The notes under the pieces are model-generated. The model saw nothing but the letters and a program-made list of their open reading frames with translations, was not told the DNA's origin and did not search any database. A stretch of DNA of 64,000 bases. Source: an uncultured Alphaproteobacteria bacterium. Lineage in GTDB: Bacteria; Pseudomonadota; Alphaproteobacteria; Caulobacterales; Caulobacteraceae. Made by a program: the position numbers and the translations under genes. How positions within the stretch are numbered: position 1 is the stretch's first letter; the number at the start of each line of letters is the position of its first letter. The DNA lies in assembly GCA_903909375.1 (NCBI GenBank), contig CAIVVM010000047.1, positions 18,980-82,979 of the forward strand, written 5' to 3'. Shown one piece after another: positions 18,540 to 27,455 of this stretch.

Positions 18540-21146
18540 CTAGCCGCCGTTCTTCGCCAGCCACTGCTCCATCTCCGGCACCCGATCCTTGATCAGGCCC
18601 AGCCGGAAGCGGATCGACGCCGCTGCCTTCTCGACCTCGCCTTTCGACGATGGCGGGATCGTTTCGGCGTAACGCGCCAGCTTGTCGAGGGTGGCTGCAT
18701 CCCTTGAGATGGTCGCCAGTTGCGGGAAGAATGGTGCACGCTGGCCCGGCTCCAGAAGCGCTTCGATCTTCGCGCGATTGGCGATGGCGAAATCATAGGC
18801 CATCTCCGGGAAGGACCCTGCGACAGCGCCGATGATGCCGGGGGCCTCGGTCGGGCTGGGTTCGCCGCTGAGCGCCAGCTTCAGGGTCCGTGCGGCCAGC
18901 ACCGGGTCCGAACTGGCGCCGAGGTAGCTGTAGAGCCGGGCGCGGTCGGTGATGTCCTTCGAGGCCCTGGCCTGCTGATGGATCGCCTCCCAGATCCTGG
19001 CGTCAGCCGTTGAGGCCACGATGGCCAGGACCGTACGACGGCCTGCGCCCCGCAGGCTCGAGGGATCAGCCAGATACAGGTCGAACCGGCGGCGGGCCTC
19101 GGCGATGGTGGCGGCGTCGCCCAGATCGCCCAGGGTGGTCAAAACCGAACGGCGCAGGATGGCGTCGTTATCGGCCTCGCCGGGCTTGGCGTCCCAGCCC
19201 AGTCGCGCGGCGATGGGGGCGGCGCGATTGATCGCAAAGGCGCGATAGGCGGCGCGGCCGGGGCGACCCTCGAACAGCCAGTCGAGGGCAGCCAACTGAT
19301 CGGACAGGGTCTGCAGCATGATCGGCTCGCCAGCCGCCGGCGCGTTCTTCGCCAGAGCCAGGAAGTCGCTCATGGGCACAACGCCGATCTCGCCCAGCGC
19401 GCGGCTGTCGTAGAGCAGCCCCAGCTGGTCCGCCGCCTTCAATCCGGCGAAGCCCGGCGCCAGCTTGGCCCAGAGCTCGGGGGAATAGGCAGTCCGGAAG
19501 TAGCTGGTCTGGCCGGCATTGACGACCACCGGGCCGGCGATCGGCGTCGCGACAGGCGAGGCGGCGCTGACCAGTCCCTGCCATTGGCCATTTGACCCGA
19601 CGACATTGACGGGCGTGCGCCAGGTGCGCGGCGTGCGCTGGCTGGCGTCGGCGCCGAAGCGTTCCTGGGTCATGACAATCCCGCTGCTCGTCGATTGAAC
19701 GCGGATCAAGGGCACTCCGGCTTGCAGGGTGAAGTCGTGCGCCGTGCCGGTGATCTTGCGGGGCGAGGCCTTGTCGAGCTCGACCCACAGGTCGTTGGAC
19801 ACCGTATTTCCGAAGGCGTGCTTCTTGATGTAGCTGCGCACACCGGTCCGGAAGGCCTCTTCGCCGACATAGGATTCCAGCATGCGGATGACCGCCTGGC
19901 CCTTCTGGTAGGTGATCGCGTCGAAGGCGGTGGCTGCCGCAAAGACATCCGGGATGTCGGTGATAACCGGATGGGTGCCGGCCCGGCTGTCCAGGCGCAT
20001 GGCGCCCTGCTGGCCGGCCTGGGTCGAGAGCCAGATGTTCCACTCGGGGTGGAAATGATCGGTGGCCTTGTTCTCCATCCACGAGGCGAAGCCTTCGTTC
20101 AGCCAGATGTCATCCCACCACTCCATGGTGACCAGATTGCCGAACCACTGGTGAGCCAGTTCGTGGGCGATGACCGTGAAGACATTCTGCTTGTCGCTCT
20201 CAGTCGACAGCTTGGGATCAATCAGGACGATGTAGTCGAAATAGAAGACGGCCCCCCAGTTCTCCATGGCGGCGAAGAACTGGCTCTGGCCTGGGCCCGC
20301 GATCATGTCCAGCTTGGGCAGGGGGTACGGGGTGTCGAAGTAGTCGTTGAAGTAGCCGAGCAGCTTGACGGCGGACTCCAGCGCGTAGCGGCCCTTTTCA
20401 GCGTCGCCCTTGCGGACCACGACGCCCACGTCGGTATCGCCGACCTTCTGATGGATCCGCTCGAACTCGCCCAGGGCGAAGAACAGCAGATAGGAGCTCA
20501 TCTTCGGGCTGTCCTGGAAGCGAACGGTGCGCTTTCCCGGGCTGCCGGCCACGTCGCTGGCGACGGGCATGTTGGAGACCGGCATCTGGCCTTCGGGGGC
20601 TACGACCGACAGGGCGAACACCGACTTGATCCCCGGCTCATCCCACATGGGCGCGAAACGGCGGCCATCGGAGTTCTGGAACTGGGTGAAGAGCGCGCGC
20701 TTCTGGGCGCCGTCCGAGCCCTCATAGTCGAGCGCGAACATTCCGGAGGCCTGCTGGTAGATCTTGCCGGTGTAGTCGATCGACAGGGTGTAGCGGCCAG
20801 GCGCCAGGCGCTGGGGGAATATGAACGCGACGGTTTCCTGTTTGGTGTCGGCGACAACACGCGGCGTCGCCGACTGACCGCTCAGGGACGCCTTGCCAAG
20901 GGTGAGATCGGCGGCATTGAGCACGATCCGGTCGGTGGCGCGCACCACCGTCAAGGCAATGTCGGCGCGGCCGGTGAAGCGCAGGTTGGCGGCGTCCGGC
21001 GTGATCGTGATGTCATAGCGATCGGGACGGACGTCTGTCGGCAGGACTATGCGCTGGGCTTTTGCGGCGGGCTTGGCGACCGGGGCGGCGAGGGCCGGCG
21101 ATCCGAAGGCCAGCAGCGACGCGGCCAGGACAGCGAGAAACTTCAT
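18540..21146 (-). CDS. Secreted M1 family zinc aminopeptidase
   Basis: An 868-residue precursor with a signal peptide (MKFLAVLAASLLAFGSPALA). The gluzincin core is intact: the exopeptidase motif is seen as AAMENWG, the zinc site is H328-E329-L-A-H332 and the third ligand E351 in LNEGFA, with the expected 18-residue gap. A C-terminal helical ERAP1-like domain runs to the end. It trims N-terminal residues of peptides, probably in the periplasm. ATG at 21146 is chosen because the signal peptide begins there; a longer frame from 21203 adds 19 residues without signal character. Monocistronic. Confidence 0.94.
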   Translation of the reverse strand: MKFLAVLAASLLAFGSPALAAPVAKPAAKAQRIVLPTDVRPDRYDITITPDAANLRFTGRADIALTVVRATDRIVLNAADLTLGKASLSGQSATPRVVADTKQETVAFIFPQRLAPGRYTLSIDYTGKIYQQASGMFALDYEGSDGAQKRALFTQFQNSDGRRFAPMWDEPGIKSVFALSVVAPEGQMPVSNMPVASDVAGSPGKRTVRFQDSPKMSSYLLFFALGEFERIHQKVGDTDVGVVVRKGDAEKGRYALESAVKLLGYFNDYFDTPYPLPKLDMIAGPGQSQFFAAMENWGAVFYFDYIVLIDPKLSTESDKQNVFTVIAHELAHQWFGNLVTMEWWDDIWLNEGFASWMENKATDHFHPEWNIWLSTQAGQQGAMRLDSRAGTHPVITDIPDVFAAATAFDAITYQKGQAVIRMLESYVGEEAFRTGVRSYIKKHAFGNTVSNDLWVELDKASPRKITGTAHDFTLQAGVPLIRVQSTSSGIVMTQERFGADASQRTPRTWRTPVNVVGSNGQWQGLVSAASPVATPIAGPVVVNAGQTSYFRTAYSPELWAKLAPGFAGLKAADQLGLLYDSRALGEIGVVPMSDFLALAKNAPAAGEPIMLQTLSDQLAALDWLFEGRPGRAAYRAFAINRAAPIAARLGWDAKPGEADNDAILRRSVLTTLGDLGDAATIAEARRRFDLYLADPSSLRGAGRRTVLAIVASTADARIWEAIHQQARASKDITDRARLYSYLGASSDPVLAARTLKLALSGEPSPTEAPGIIGAVAGSFPEMAYDFAIANRAKIEALLEPGQRAPFFPQLATISRDAATLDKLARYAETIPPSSKGEVEKAAASIRFRLGLIKDRVPEMEQWLAKNGG

Positions 21147-21211
21147 GCTCGAGGACTCGAAAAGCAGGGGCTGAAAGTGGCGTGCACCATAGAAGGGCGG
21201 CAAGCCTATGC

Positions 21212-22636
21212 CTAGCTGGGCTTTCTATCGTTCATTTCGTCGCCGGCGTCCCTGGGCAACCGGAAGAACCAGAACATAGAGATCAGGGTGACTGCGCCGA
21301 TCACCGTAAAGGCCGGTGAGACGACCGCTACGGTCAGGCGCGTCTCGCCTTCCAGCCGCATCAGGAAGGTCAACAGGCTGGCCGACAATCCGATGCCGAC
21401 AGACTGGACCAGTTGCTGGGCCATGGACGAGGTGGTGGCCGCCTTGCTCATCTGGTCCTGATCGATGTCGGCGTAGGCCATGCCGTTCAGCGAACTGAAC
21501 TGCAGGGAACGGAAGAAGCCTCCGACTCCCAGAATTACGGCAATAACCCAGTGCGGCCAGTCCGGGCTGAACAGCGAACAGGCCATGAAACTCAAGCCCA
21601 CGATCACTGCATTGACCAGCAGCACAGTCCGGAATCCGAAGCGGCGCAGGATCGGCGGCGCGGCGGTCTTCATCAGCAGGGCGCCCAGCGCCGAGATGCA
21701 GGTCATGGTCCCGGCCGCAAGCGCCGACAGACCGAACGCCACCTGCAGCAGCATCGCCAGCAGGAACGGGTTGGCCCCCATCGCGACGCGCATGAAGGCG
21801 CCGCCAAGCACCGAGGCCGCGAAGGTGGGCTTCGAAAAGATCGACAGGTCAACGGCCGCGTGAGGCGTGCGTTTCGCATGCCAGCCATAGACTGCAAGCG
21901 CGGTCAGACCGGCCGCGAAAAGGCCTGTGATGGCCAGGGGCGATATAGCGTCCCGGCTGAGGTTTTCGAACCCGAAGATCAGGGCGGCAAGACCAAGCCC
22001 CGTCAGCAGGATGCCCGGGATGTCCACCGGCGGCGGGTCGGTCTCGCGCACTTCCGGGATGAAACGCCATGAGAGGAACAGACCCGTCACTGCGATGGGC
22101 AGGTTCATGAAGAAGATCCAGCGCCAGTCGGCAAAGGTAACGATGGCGCCGCCCAGCACGGGCCCGACCACAGGCCCCAGCAGCGCCGGCATGGTGACGA
22201 TCGATAGCGCCCCTACCAGCTCTCGTTTGGGCGTGGTGCGCAGCAGCACCAGCCGCCCCACCGGCATCAGGGTTGCGCCCGCCGCGCCCTGAATGAACCG
22301 TGCGGCGATCAGCTGCCACAAGGTCTCCGACACCCCGCAGGCGATCGCGCCCACAGCGTAAAGCACGATGGAACTCATGAATACGCGCCGGGCCCCGAAC
22401 CGGTCCGCGAGTCACCCGCTGAGCGGCAGGAAGATCGCTGCTGACAGCAGGTAGACAGTGATGGCGATGTTGAGCCTGAGTGGTTCGACCGCGAACGTCG
22501 TCGCCATCGCCGGCAGCGCATTGGCGATCACAGTCGCATTCAGCGTCTGCATCAGCAGAGCCGAGCCGATAATGGCTGGCACCAGCCAGCCGCGGGTGAC
22601 CGGGCCGCTGTCGCCGGGGGACTCGACGTCGCTCAT
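21212..22636 (-). pseudogene. DHA2-type MFS drug transporter, interrupted by an in-frame TGA
   Basis: The 475-codon frame from ATG 22636 matches a 14-TM multidrug MFS permease. Codon 75 is TGA (22412-22414), where the reading is ...FLPLSG-stop-LADRFGARRVF. The DHA2 motif A normally reads SGWLADRFG, so a single TGG-to-TGA change explains it. No base is inserted or lost, and the frame is open on both sides. Residues 1-74 hold TM1-TM2 start; the rest holds the remaining helices. An internal ATG at 22378 could give a 388-residue product lacking the first helices. Either a true nonsense mutation or a base-call error. Confidence 0.85.
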
Positions 22637-22786
22637 GGCTTTGGGCGTAACAGGCAGGGGCGGGCGGACGCAACCATGCGGCTCCACCCCATAAGCGGCT
22701 GAGCAGGCTCGGCGCCCCGTCAGGATCCGGGCTCCACACGAACACACGAATGCGTCCGCGAGGCCCCCGGATCCGGCTCGTGGATA

Positions 22787-23986
22787 TCAATCCGCGGCGG
22801 CCCCGGCCGACAGCATCGCCTGAATCGCCGCCTCGCCGTAGCCCAGCTCTGCCAGCACCTCGCGGGTATGTTCGCCAAGTCTTGGTGCGCGCGGTCGTAC
22901 TGTGGCGTCGGCGCCGGGGAATCTGGCCGGGGCGGCGGGGGAGCGGAAGGTTCCGCCCTGGCCGTCCTCGACGTCGATGAAGGCGCCGGCGGCGGCGGCC
23001 TGGGGATCAGCGGCGACGTCGGCCGGGGTCTGGACGGCGGACCAGACCAGGTCGGCCTCGTCTAGCCGTCTTGCGATCTCATCGAAGGGGATGGCGGCGA
23101 AGGCGGCGTCGAACGCTTCAGTAAGCGGTCGGGCGTTTTCTCGCCGCGCCTTGCCGGTGGCGAAGCGCTCGTCGGTCACCAGTTCCGGTCGGCCGGCGAC
23201 AGAACAGAATTTTTCCCAGCCGCCACTTGAGCCTCTGGGATTGTGGATGAACCAGCGGTCGTCGGCGCTCCTGTAGAAATTGGACATGGCGTTGACGGGA
23301 TTGTTGCGCGGGCGGTTCGAGGCCAGGCGGCCGAATTTCAGCTGGACCGCGAGGTCGGAGCTGACGGTCCAGATGCCGGTGGCCAGCAGCGACGTCTGCA
23401 CCAGCCGCCCGACGCCGGTCTTTTCCCGCTCGTAAAGGGCGGCCAGGATCGCCGAAACGGTGGCCAGCGAGGTGGTGTGATCGCCGAAACCCGTACGCAG
23501 CATGAAGGGTTCCGTCCCCTTGGGCGCCATCATGTTGGCGACGCCAGCGCGGGCCCAGAAGGCGGTGACGTCGAAGCCGGGCTTGTGCGCCTCCGGACCC
23601 TCAAGGCCATAGCCCGTGATCACGGCATAGACGAGACGCGGATTGGCGGCGCGCAGGGTGGCGTCGTCGAGGCCATAGCGCTTCAGGGATACGGGACGCA
23701 CATTGGTGAGGAACACGTCCGCGCCTTCAGCCAGCTTCGCGAGCGCGTCGCGGCCTTCCGGCTGGGTGATATCCAGGACGATCCCCCGCTTGCCGCGGTT
23801 ATCCAGGTCGAAGATCGGGTTGGCGCCGAGGTCGTTCTTCAGATCGCCGAAGACATGACGCATGGAATCCCCGCCGGGCCGCTCCACCTTGATCACCTCG
23901 GCGCCCCAGTCGCCCAGGATGCACGCCGCGCCGGGGCCGGCGATATAGGCGGAAAAGTCGATAACCTTGAGACCCTTGAGCAGCAC
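22787..23986 (-). CDS. CaiB/BaiF family (type III) CoA transferase
   Basis: A 399-residue class III CoA transferase that moves CoA between acids via an aspartyl-CoA thioester. Features are the N-terminal KVIDFSAYIAGPGAACILGDWGAEVIKVE segment (quoted in part), the LDITQPEGR loop, and the catalytic Asp139 in PGFDVTAF. It starts at GTG 23986, with AGGAG (ACAGGAGTGAAGGC) upstream. Substrate not determinable; bile-acid, carnitine or fatty-acid derivatives are typical. It lies alone, divergent from the DUF2336 gene. Confidence 0.93.
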   Translation of the reverse strand: MLLKGLKVIDFSAYIAGPGAACILGDWGAEVIKVERPGGDSMRHVFGDLKNDLGANPIFDLDNRGKRGIVLDITQPEGRDALAKLAEGADVFLTNVRPVSLKRYGLDDATLRAANPRLVYAVITGYGLEGPEAHKPGFDVTAFWARAGVANMMAPKGTEPFMLRTGFGDHTTSLATVSAILAALYEREKTGVGRLVQTSLLATGIWTVSSDLAVQLKFGRLASNRPRNNPVNAMSNFYRSADDRWFIHNPRGSSGGWEKFCSVAGRPELVTDERFATGKARRENARPLTEAFDAAFAAIPFDEIARRLDEADLVWSAVQTPADVAADPQAAAAGAFIDVEDGQGGTFRSPAAPARFPGADATVRPRAPRLGEHTREVLAELGYGEAAIQAMLSAGAAAD

Positions 23987-24100
23987 GCCTTCACTCCTGT
24001 TTTGGCTAGTCTAGCGGTATGGCAATCTTTCGTTAAGGCGCCACCGGCACTGTTGTCCGTCGGAACTCCGGTTCCGCCTTGGGCAGGGGATGGGTCGTCG

Positions 24101-25240
24101 ATGGCGATGACGCGATCAGCGCTGACGGATGAGGATGTCCGGACGCTGGTGAAAGGCGCCACGCTGGACGAGCGGGCCCGCGCCGCGCGCAAGCTCTGTA
24201 TCACCATCGAGCGGCAGCCCCTGAGCGACGACGATCGCGCGCTGGCGGCGGATATCCTGCGGGTAATGGCGGCGGATGCGGCCGAACTGGTGCGCACGGC
24301 CATTGCCGAGACACTCCGGTCTTCTCCAGCCGTGCCGCGCGATGTGGCCATGCGGCTGGCGCGCGATGTAGAGGCGGTCTCCCTGCCGATGCTGGCGTTT
24401 TCGCCGGCGTTCACGGACGATGATCTGGCCGATATCGTGCGGCTGGGCGGTCCGGTGCGACAGCTCGCGGTGGCCAAGCGACCGACCTTGTCGCGCGTGG
24501 TCACCGACAGCCTGGCCGAGCACGGCGGCGAACGCGCCGTGGCGGCGGCCTGCGCCAATCCCGGAGCGGATTTCGCCCCGTCGGCGCTTGGCCGGGTGAT
24601 CGATCGGTTTGCCGCCTCGGAACAGGTGCTTGGCGCTGTGGCCTACCGCGCGGTACTGCCGCTTTCCATAACTGAGCGACTGGTCTCAATGGTGGGCGAT
24701 CAGGTGCGGACGCATCTGATCGCCCACCATGCCATCAGCGCCGTCCAGGCGCTGGAGATCGCCACCGGGGCGGCTGAACGTGTGACGGTTGATCTGGTCG
24801 ATCAGGCTGGACGCACGGCGGACGTCAAGGCGTTCGTCGGGCATCTGCACACCCAGCGGCGACTTACCGCGTCTTTGTTGCTGCGCGGTTTGGCCCACGG
24901 ACACATGACGTTCTTCGAGTGGGGCGTGGCTGAATTGGCCGGTATCCCGCATCACCGCACCTGGTTGATGATCCATGATGCCGGGCCTCTGGGCCTTCGC
25001 GCCATCTATGAGAGGGCCGGATTGCCGGCCCGTCTGTTCCCTGCCTTCCGCGCCGCAGTTGATACTTTTCACGCCATGGAGTTCGACGGCGGCGCACAGG
25101 ATCAGGCGCGGTTCCAGCAAAGGATGCTGGAGCGTTTCCTGACCCAGCCGGAAGCCGTGGCCCGCGAGGATGTCGATTATCTGTTGCAGCGGATGAACGA
25201 TGGTGCGCTGGCGATGCGTGAGGTGGAACTCGTCGCCTGA
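24101..25240 (+). CDS. DUF2336 domain protein
   Basis: A 379-residue helical-repeat protein of the DUF2336 family, common in alphaproteobacteria and of unknown function. The N-terminal half is built of short alpha-alpha repeats, seen as alternating segments such as MLAFSPAFTDDDLADIVR (about residues 105-122), which is a family hallmark; the C-terminal half includes HTQRRLTASLLLRGLAHG. I placed the start at ATG 24101; the frame is open much further upstream, but that stretch is antisense to the CoA transferase. A second DUF2336 gene is at 27456-28577 on the other strand; see the finding on this cluster. Confidence 0.82.
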   Translation: MAMTRSALTDEDVRTLVKGATLDERARAARKLCITIERQPLSDDDRALAADILRVMAADAAELVRTAIAETLRSSPAVPRDVAMRLARDVEAVSLPMLAFSPAFTDDDLADIVRLGGPVRQLAVAKRPTLSRVVTDSLAEHGGERAVAAACANPGADFAPSALGRVIDRFAASEQVLGAVAYRAVLPLSITERLVSMVGDQVRTHLIAHHAISAVQALEIATGAAERVTVDLVDQAGRTADVKAFVGHLHTQRRLTASLLLRGLAHGHMTFFEWGVAELAGIPHHRTWLMIHDAGPLGLRAIYERAGLPARLFPAFRAAVDTFHAMEFDGGAQDQARFQQRMLERFLTQPEAVAREDVDYLLQRMNDGALAMREVELVA

Positions 25241-25281
25241 GGCGCTTGCCTCTTGCAGAGCCAGGTTCCAAGCTGTCGGCT

Positions 25282-26067
25282 ATGAACACGACTCCCCAGC
25301 CCGCTGAAACCAAGCTGTCAGCCACCATCCTGCTGCTGCGCGACACGCCCGCCTTCGAAGTGTTGATGGTCAAGCGCCATCACCAGATTGATTTCGCCTC
25401 TGGCGCGCTGGTGTTTCCGGGCGGCAAGATGCACGCTGGCGATCAGGACCCCGCCTGGGCGGACCACTGTCTGGGGTGGGACGATTTTGACGACGAGCAG
25501 CGCGTGCTGCGCATCGGCGCGATTCGCGAGGCCTTCGAGGAAGCGGGGATCCTGCTGGCCGATCGGCGGGACGGTTCGACTTTTGGCGAGGCCTGCGACC
25601 TGTCCGTGCGCGAGGCGGTTGATCGCGGCGAGACGGCGTTTCTCGATGTGGTGCGGGACCTGGGGGTGCGACTGCGCCTGGACGCCCTGACCGTGTTCGC
25701 GCGCTGGATCACCCCGGTGATGATGCCGAAGCGTTTCGACACCTGGTTCTACGCGGTGCGTGCGCCGTCCGATCAGGTGGCGGCCTGCGACGGGCGCGAG
25801 ACGGTGGACGCCGAGTGGATTGCGCCCGCGGAAATCCTGCGGATGGAGGCGGCCGGCGAGCGTACCGTGATCTTCCCGACGCGGATGAATGTACAACTTC
25901 TGGCCGAGGCGCGCGACGCGGCTGACTGTGTGTCACGGGCGCAGGCCCGGACGCTGGTCACGGTTCTTCCCCAGGTGGAGGTTCGCGGCGAGTCCCGGTT
26001 TCTGGTGCTGCCACCGGATGCCGGCTACGGCGACGTCGCCGAGCCGATGTCGCGTATCGGCGCCTGA
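25282..26067 (+). CDS. Nudix hydrolase, long-box (NUDT19-like) type
   Basis: A 261-residue Nudix family protein. The Nudix box is split: FPGGKMHAGDQD at about residues 45-56 and IREAFEEAGILL at 81-92, so the stretch between the glycine and REXXEE is about 20 residues longer than the canonical 23-residue motif. This interrupted box is characteristic of the NUDT19/RP2p branch, whose members hydrolyse CoA thioesters and capped substrates. The catalytic glutamates (E86, E87) remain. ATG at 25282 preferred over 25246. Its stop lies in a perfect hairpin shared with the Hpt gene's stop. Confidence 0.88.
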   Translation: MNTTPQPAETKLSATILLLRDTPAFEVLMVKRHHQIDFASGALVFPGGKMHAGDQDPAWADHCLGWDDFDDEQRVLRIGAIREAFEEAGILLADRRDGSTFGEACDLSVREAVDRGETAFLDVVRDLGVRLRLDALTVFARWITPVMMPKRFDTWFYAVRAPSDQVAACDGRETVDAEWIAPAEILRMEAAGERTVIFPTRMNVQLLAEARDAADCVSRAQARTLVTVLPQVEVRGESRFLVLPPDAGYGDVAEPMSRIGA

Positions 26068-26082
26068 CAGATCAGGCGCCGA
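26057..26082. terminator. Perfect 11-bp hairpin spanning two convergent stop codons
   Basis: TCGGCGCCTGA (26057-26067), loop CAGA, TCAGGCGCCGA (26072-26082). It is a perfect inverted repeat whose two TGA triplets are the stop codons of the Nudix gene (+) and the Hpt gene (-), so both proteins end in Gly-Ala. It could act as a bidirectional terminator or RNase barrier, though no T run follows. Confidence 0.6.
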
Positions 26083-26557
26083 ACCGCTGTATACGGCTTT
26101 CCAGTTCCTTGACGAGGATATTGCCGACCGGATGATCGTCGGTCTTGATGCCGTCGCGGACGGCCGCCTTGATGGCGTCAATATGAGCATCGATCAGGCT
26201 CATCGGCGCCTCAAGGCGCTTGGATTTGTCGTCGATCAGGCGGCAAAGAAGCCCCGCTATACGGGTGATCAGGGGGAATCCATAGGTAGAGCCCAGGCCC
26301 TTCAGGTCATGGGCGCGCAGGTACAGAGATTCCATGTTCTCCAGACTGGGCCCCTCGCTGCGAACGGTTGCGCGGACACTCTCCAGTTTGGCGATCTCGT
26401 CGTTGAGCCACTGGGCGAAGTTGCCGGAGAGGCTTTTCAGCGCGGCTTCGGCCTTGGCGATAGCGGCCGGGTCAATGCCGCCCATGCGCCCAGATCCGAC
26501 GCGCAGGCGCAAGGCGTTGGGGGCCTCGATGGTCTGACCAAACTTGGGCTGGCTCAA
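26072..26557 (-). CDS. Hpt (histidine phosphotransfer) domain protein
   Basis: A 161-residue phosphorelay protein. The phospho-accepting histidine is H83 in LRAHDLKGLGSTYGF, the Hpt signature, within a four-helix bundle at about residues 40-150. It relays phosphate between a hybrid kinase and a response regulator in the cytoplasm; neither partner is in the window. The start is TTG at 26557: AGGAGAACACC directly upstream is a full Shine-Dalgarno, while the first ATG (codon 25) has none. It is convergent with the Nudix gene. Confidence 0.85.
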   Translation of the reverse strand: MSQPKFGQTIEAPNALRLRVGSGRMGGIDPAAIAKAEAALKSLSGNFAQWLNDEIAKLESVRATVRSEGPSLENMESLYLRAHDLKGLGSTYGFPLITRIAGLLCRLIDDKSKRLEAPMSLIDAHIDAIKAAVRDGIKTDDHPVGNILVKELESRIQRFGA

Positions 26558-26625
26558 GGTGTTCTCCTACCGACAACGGCGGCAGGATAGGACGAACCTG
26601 TTAATGAGCCGCGAAAAGCGGGAGA

Positions 26626-27405
26626 TCAGGCGGAAAACTGCTCGGCCAGCACACGCTCACCAAGGCTGCGGCCAGCGTCGAAGAGCATGCAGACAGCGAC
26701 GTCGCGGTCTTCGGCGATGTAGACTTCTGTAACGTTGGGGGCTTCGAAGTTGTCGGCCACGGCGCTGACCGGCCGTTTCGGAGCCTCGAGCACCTCCAGC
26801 CTCAGGCGCGCCCCCTGGGCGAGCAGCGCGCCGCGCCAGCGTCGGGGCCGAAAGGCGCTGATGGGGGTGAGCGCCAGAATCTTGGAATCCAGAGGAATGA
26901 TCGGGCCGTGCGCCGAAAGGTTGTACGCGGTCGAACCCATGGGCGTGGATATCAGCGCGCCGTCACAGATCAGCTCCGGCAGGCGCACCTTGCCGTCGAC
27001 CGAGATCCGCAGTTTGGCGGCTTGTCGGGTGGTGCGCAGAAGACTGACCTCGTTGAAGGCCAGGGCTTCATGGGTGACGCCATCCACATCCACGGCCTGC
27101 ATCCTCAGGGGATGAATCTCGGCCTGTTCGGCGGCGCTGATCCGGCCGAGCAGGTCATCGTCGGCAAACTCATTCATCAGGAAGCCGACGGAACCCTTGT
27201 TCATGCCGTAAATGGGTTTGCCCGAGGCCATCAGTCCGTGGACCGTCTCCAGCATGAACCCGTCGCCACCCAGCGCCACGATCACCTGGGCTTCATCGAC
27301 ACCCGCGTCGCCGTAACGCTTGGCCAGCTTGTCGCGGGCTTCCATAGCTTCGGGGCGGCTGCTGGCCACGAAGGTAAGGCGGGTTACGAGGGGCTTGTTT
27401 TTCAT
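26626..27405 (-). CDS. nadK: NAD kinase
   Basis: Phosphorylates NAD to NADP. The 259-residue chain has GGDGFML at 46-52 (catalytic D48), [10 protein letters not shown] near 67-76, NEVSLLRT near 118-125 and [17 protein letters not shown] near 153-169 for NAD binding. Length is at the short end, typical of alphaproteobacteria. ATG at 27405. Upstream on the same strand, 50 bp away, is a DUF2336 gene, so the two may share a transcript. Confidence 0.94.
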   Translation of the reverse strand: MKNKPLVTRLTFVASSRPEAMEARDKLAKRYGDAGVDEAQVIVALGGDGFMLETVHGLMASGKPIYGMNKGSVGFLMNEFADDDLLGRISAAEQAEIHPLRMQAVDVDGVTHEALAFNEVSLLRTTRQAAKLRISVDGKVRLPELICDGALISTPMGSTAYNLSAHGPIIPLDSKILALTPISAFRPRRWRGALLAQGARLRLEVLEAPKRPVSAVADNFEAPNVTEVYIAEDRDVAVCMLFDAGRSLGERVLAEQFSA

Positions 27406-27455
27406 CGACCGCCAGAAATGCCGATGAGCGAGCGCATGTCAAACAGCGGTTGGCA

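Noticed and set aside
19695..21215. 506-codon plus-strand open frame
   Set aside because: Fully antisense to the M1 aminopeptidase, which has all its catalytic motifs; a high-G+C shadow.
22412..22414. Reading the TGA in the MFS gene as selenocysteine, given selD in the window
   Set aside because: The position is a tryptophan in MFS motif A and no MFS selenoprotein is known; selD is explained by mnmH. A nonsense change is simpler.
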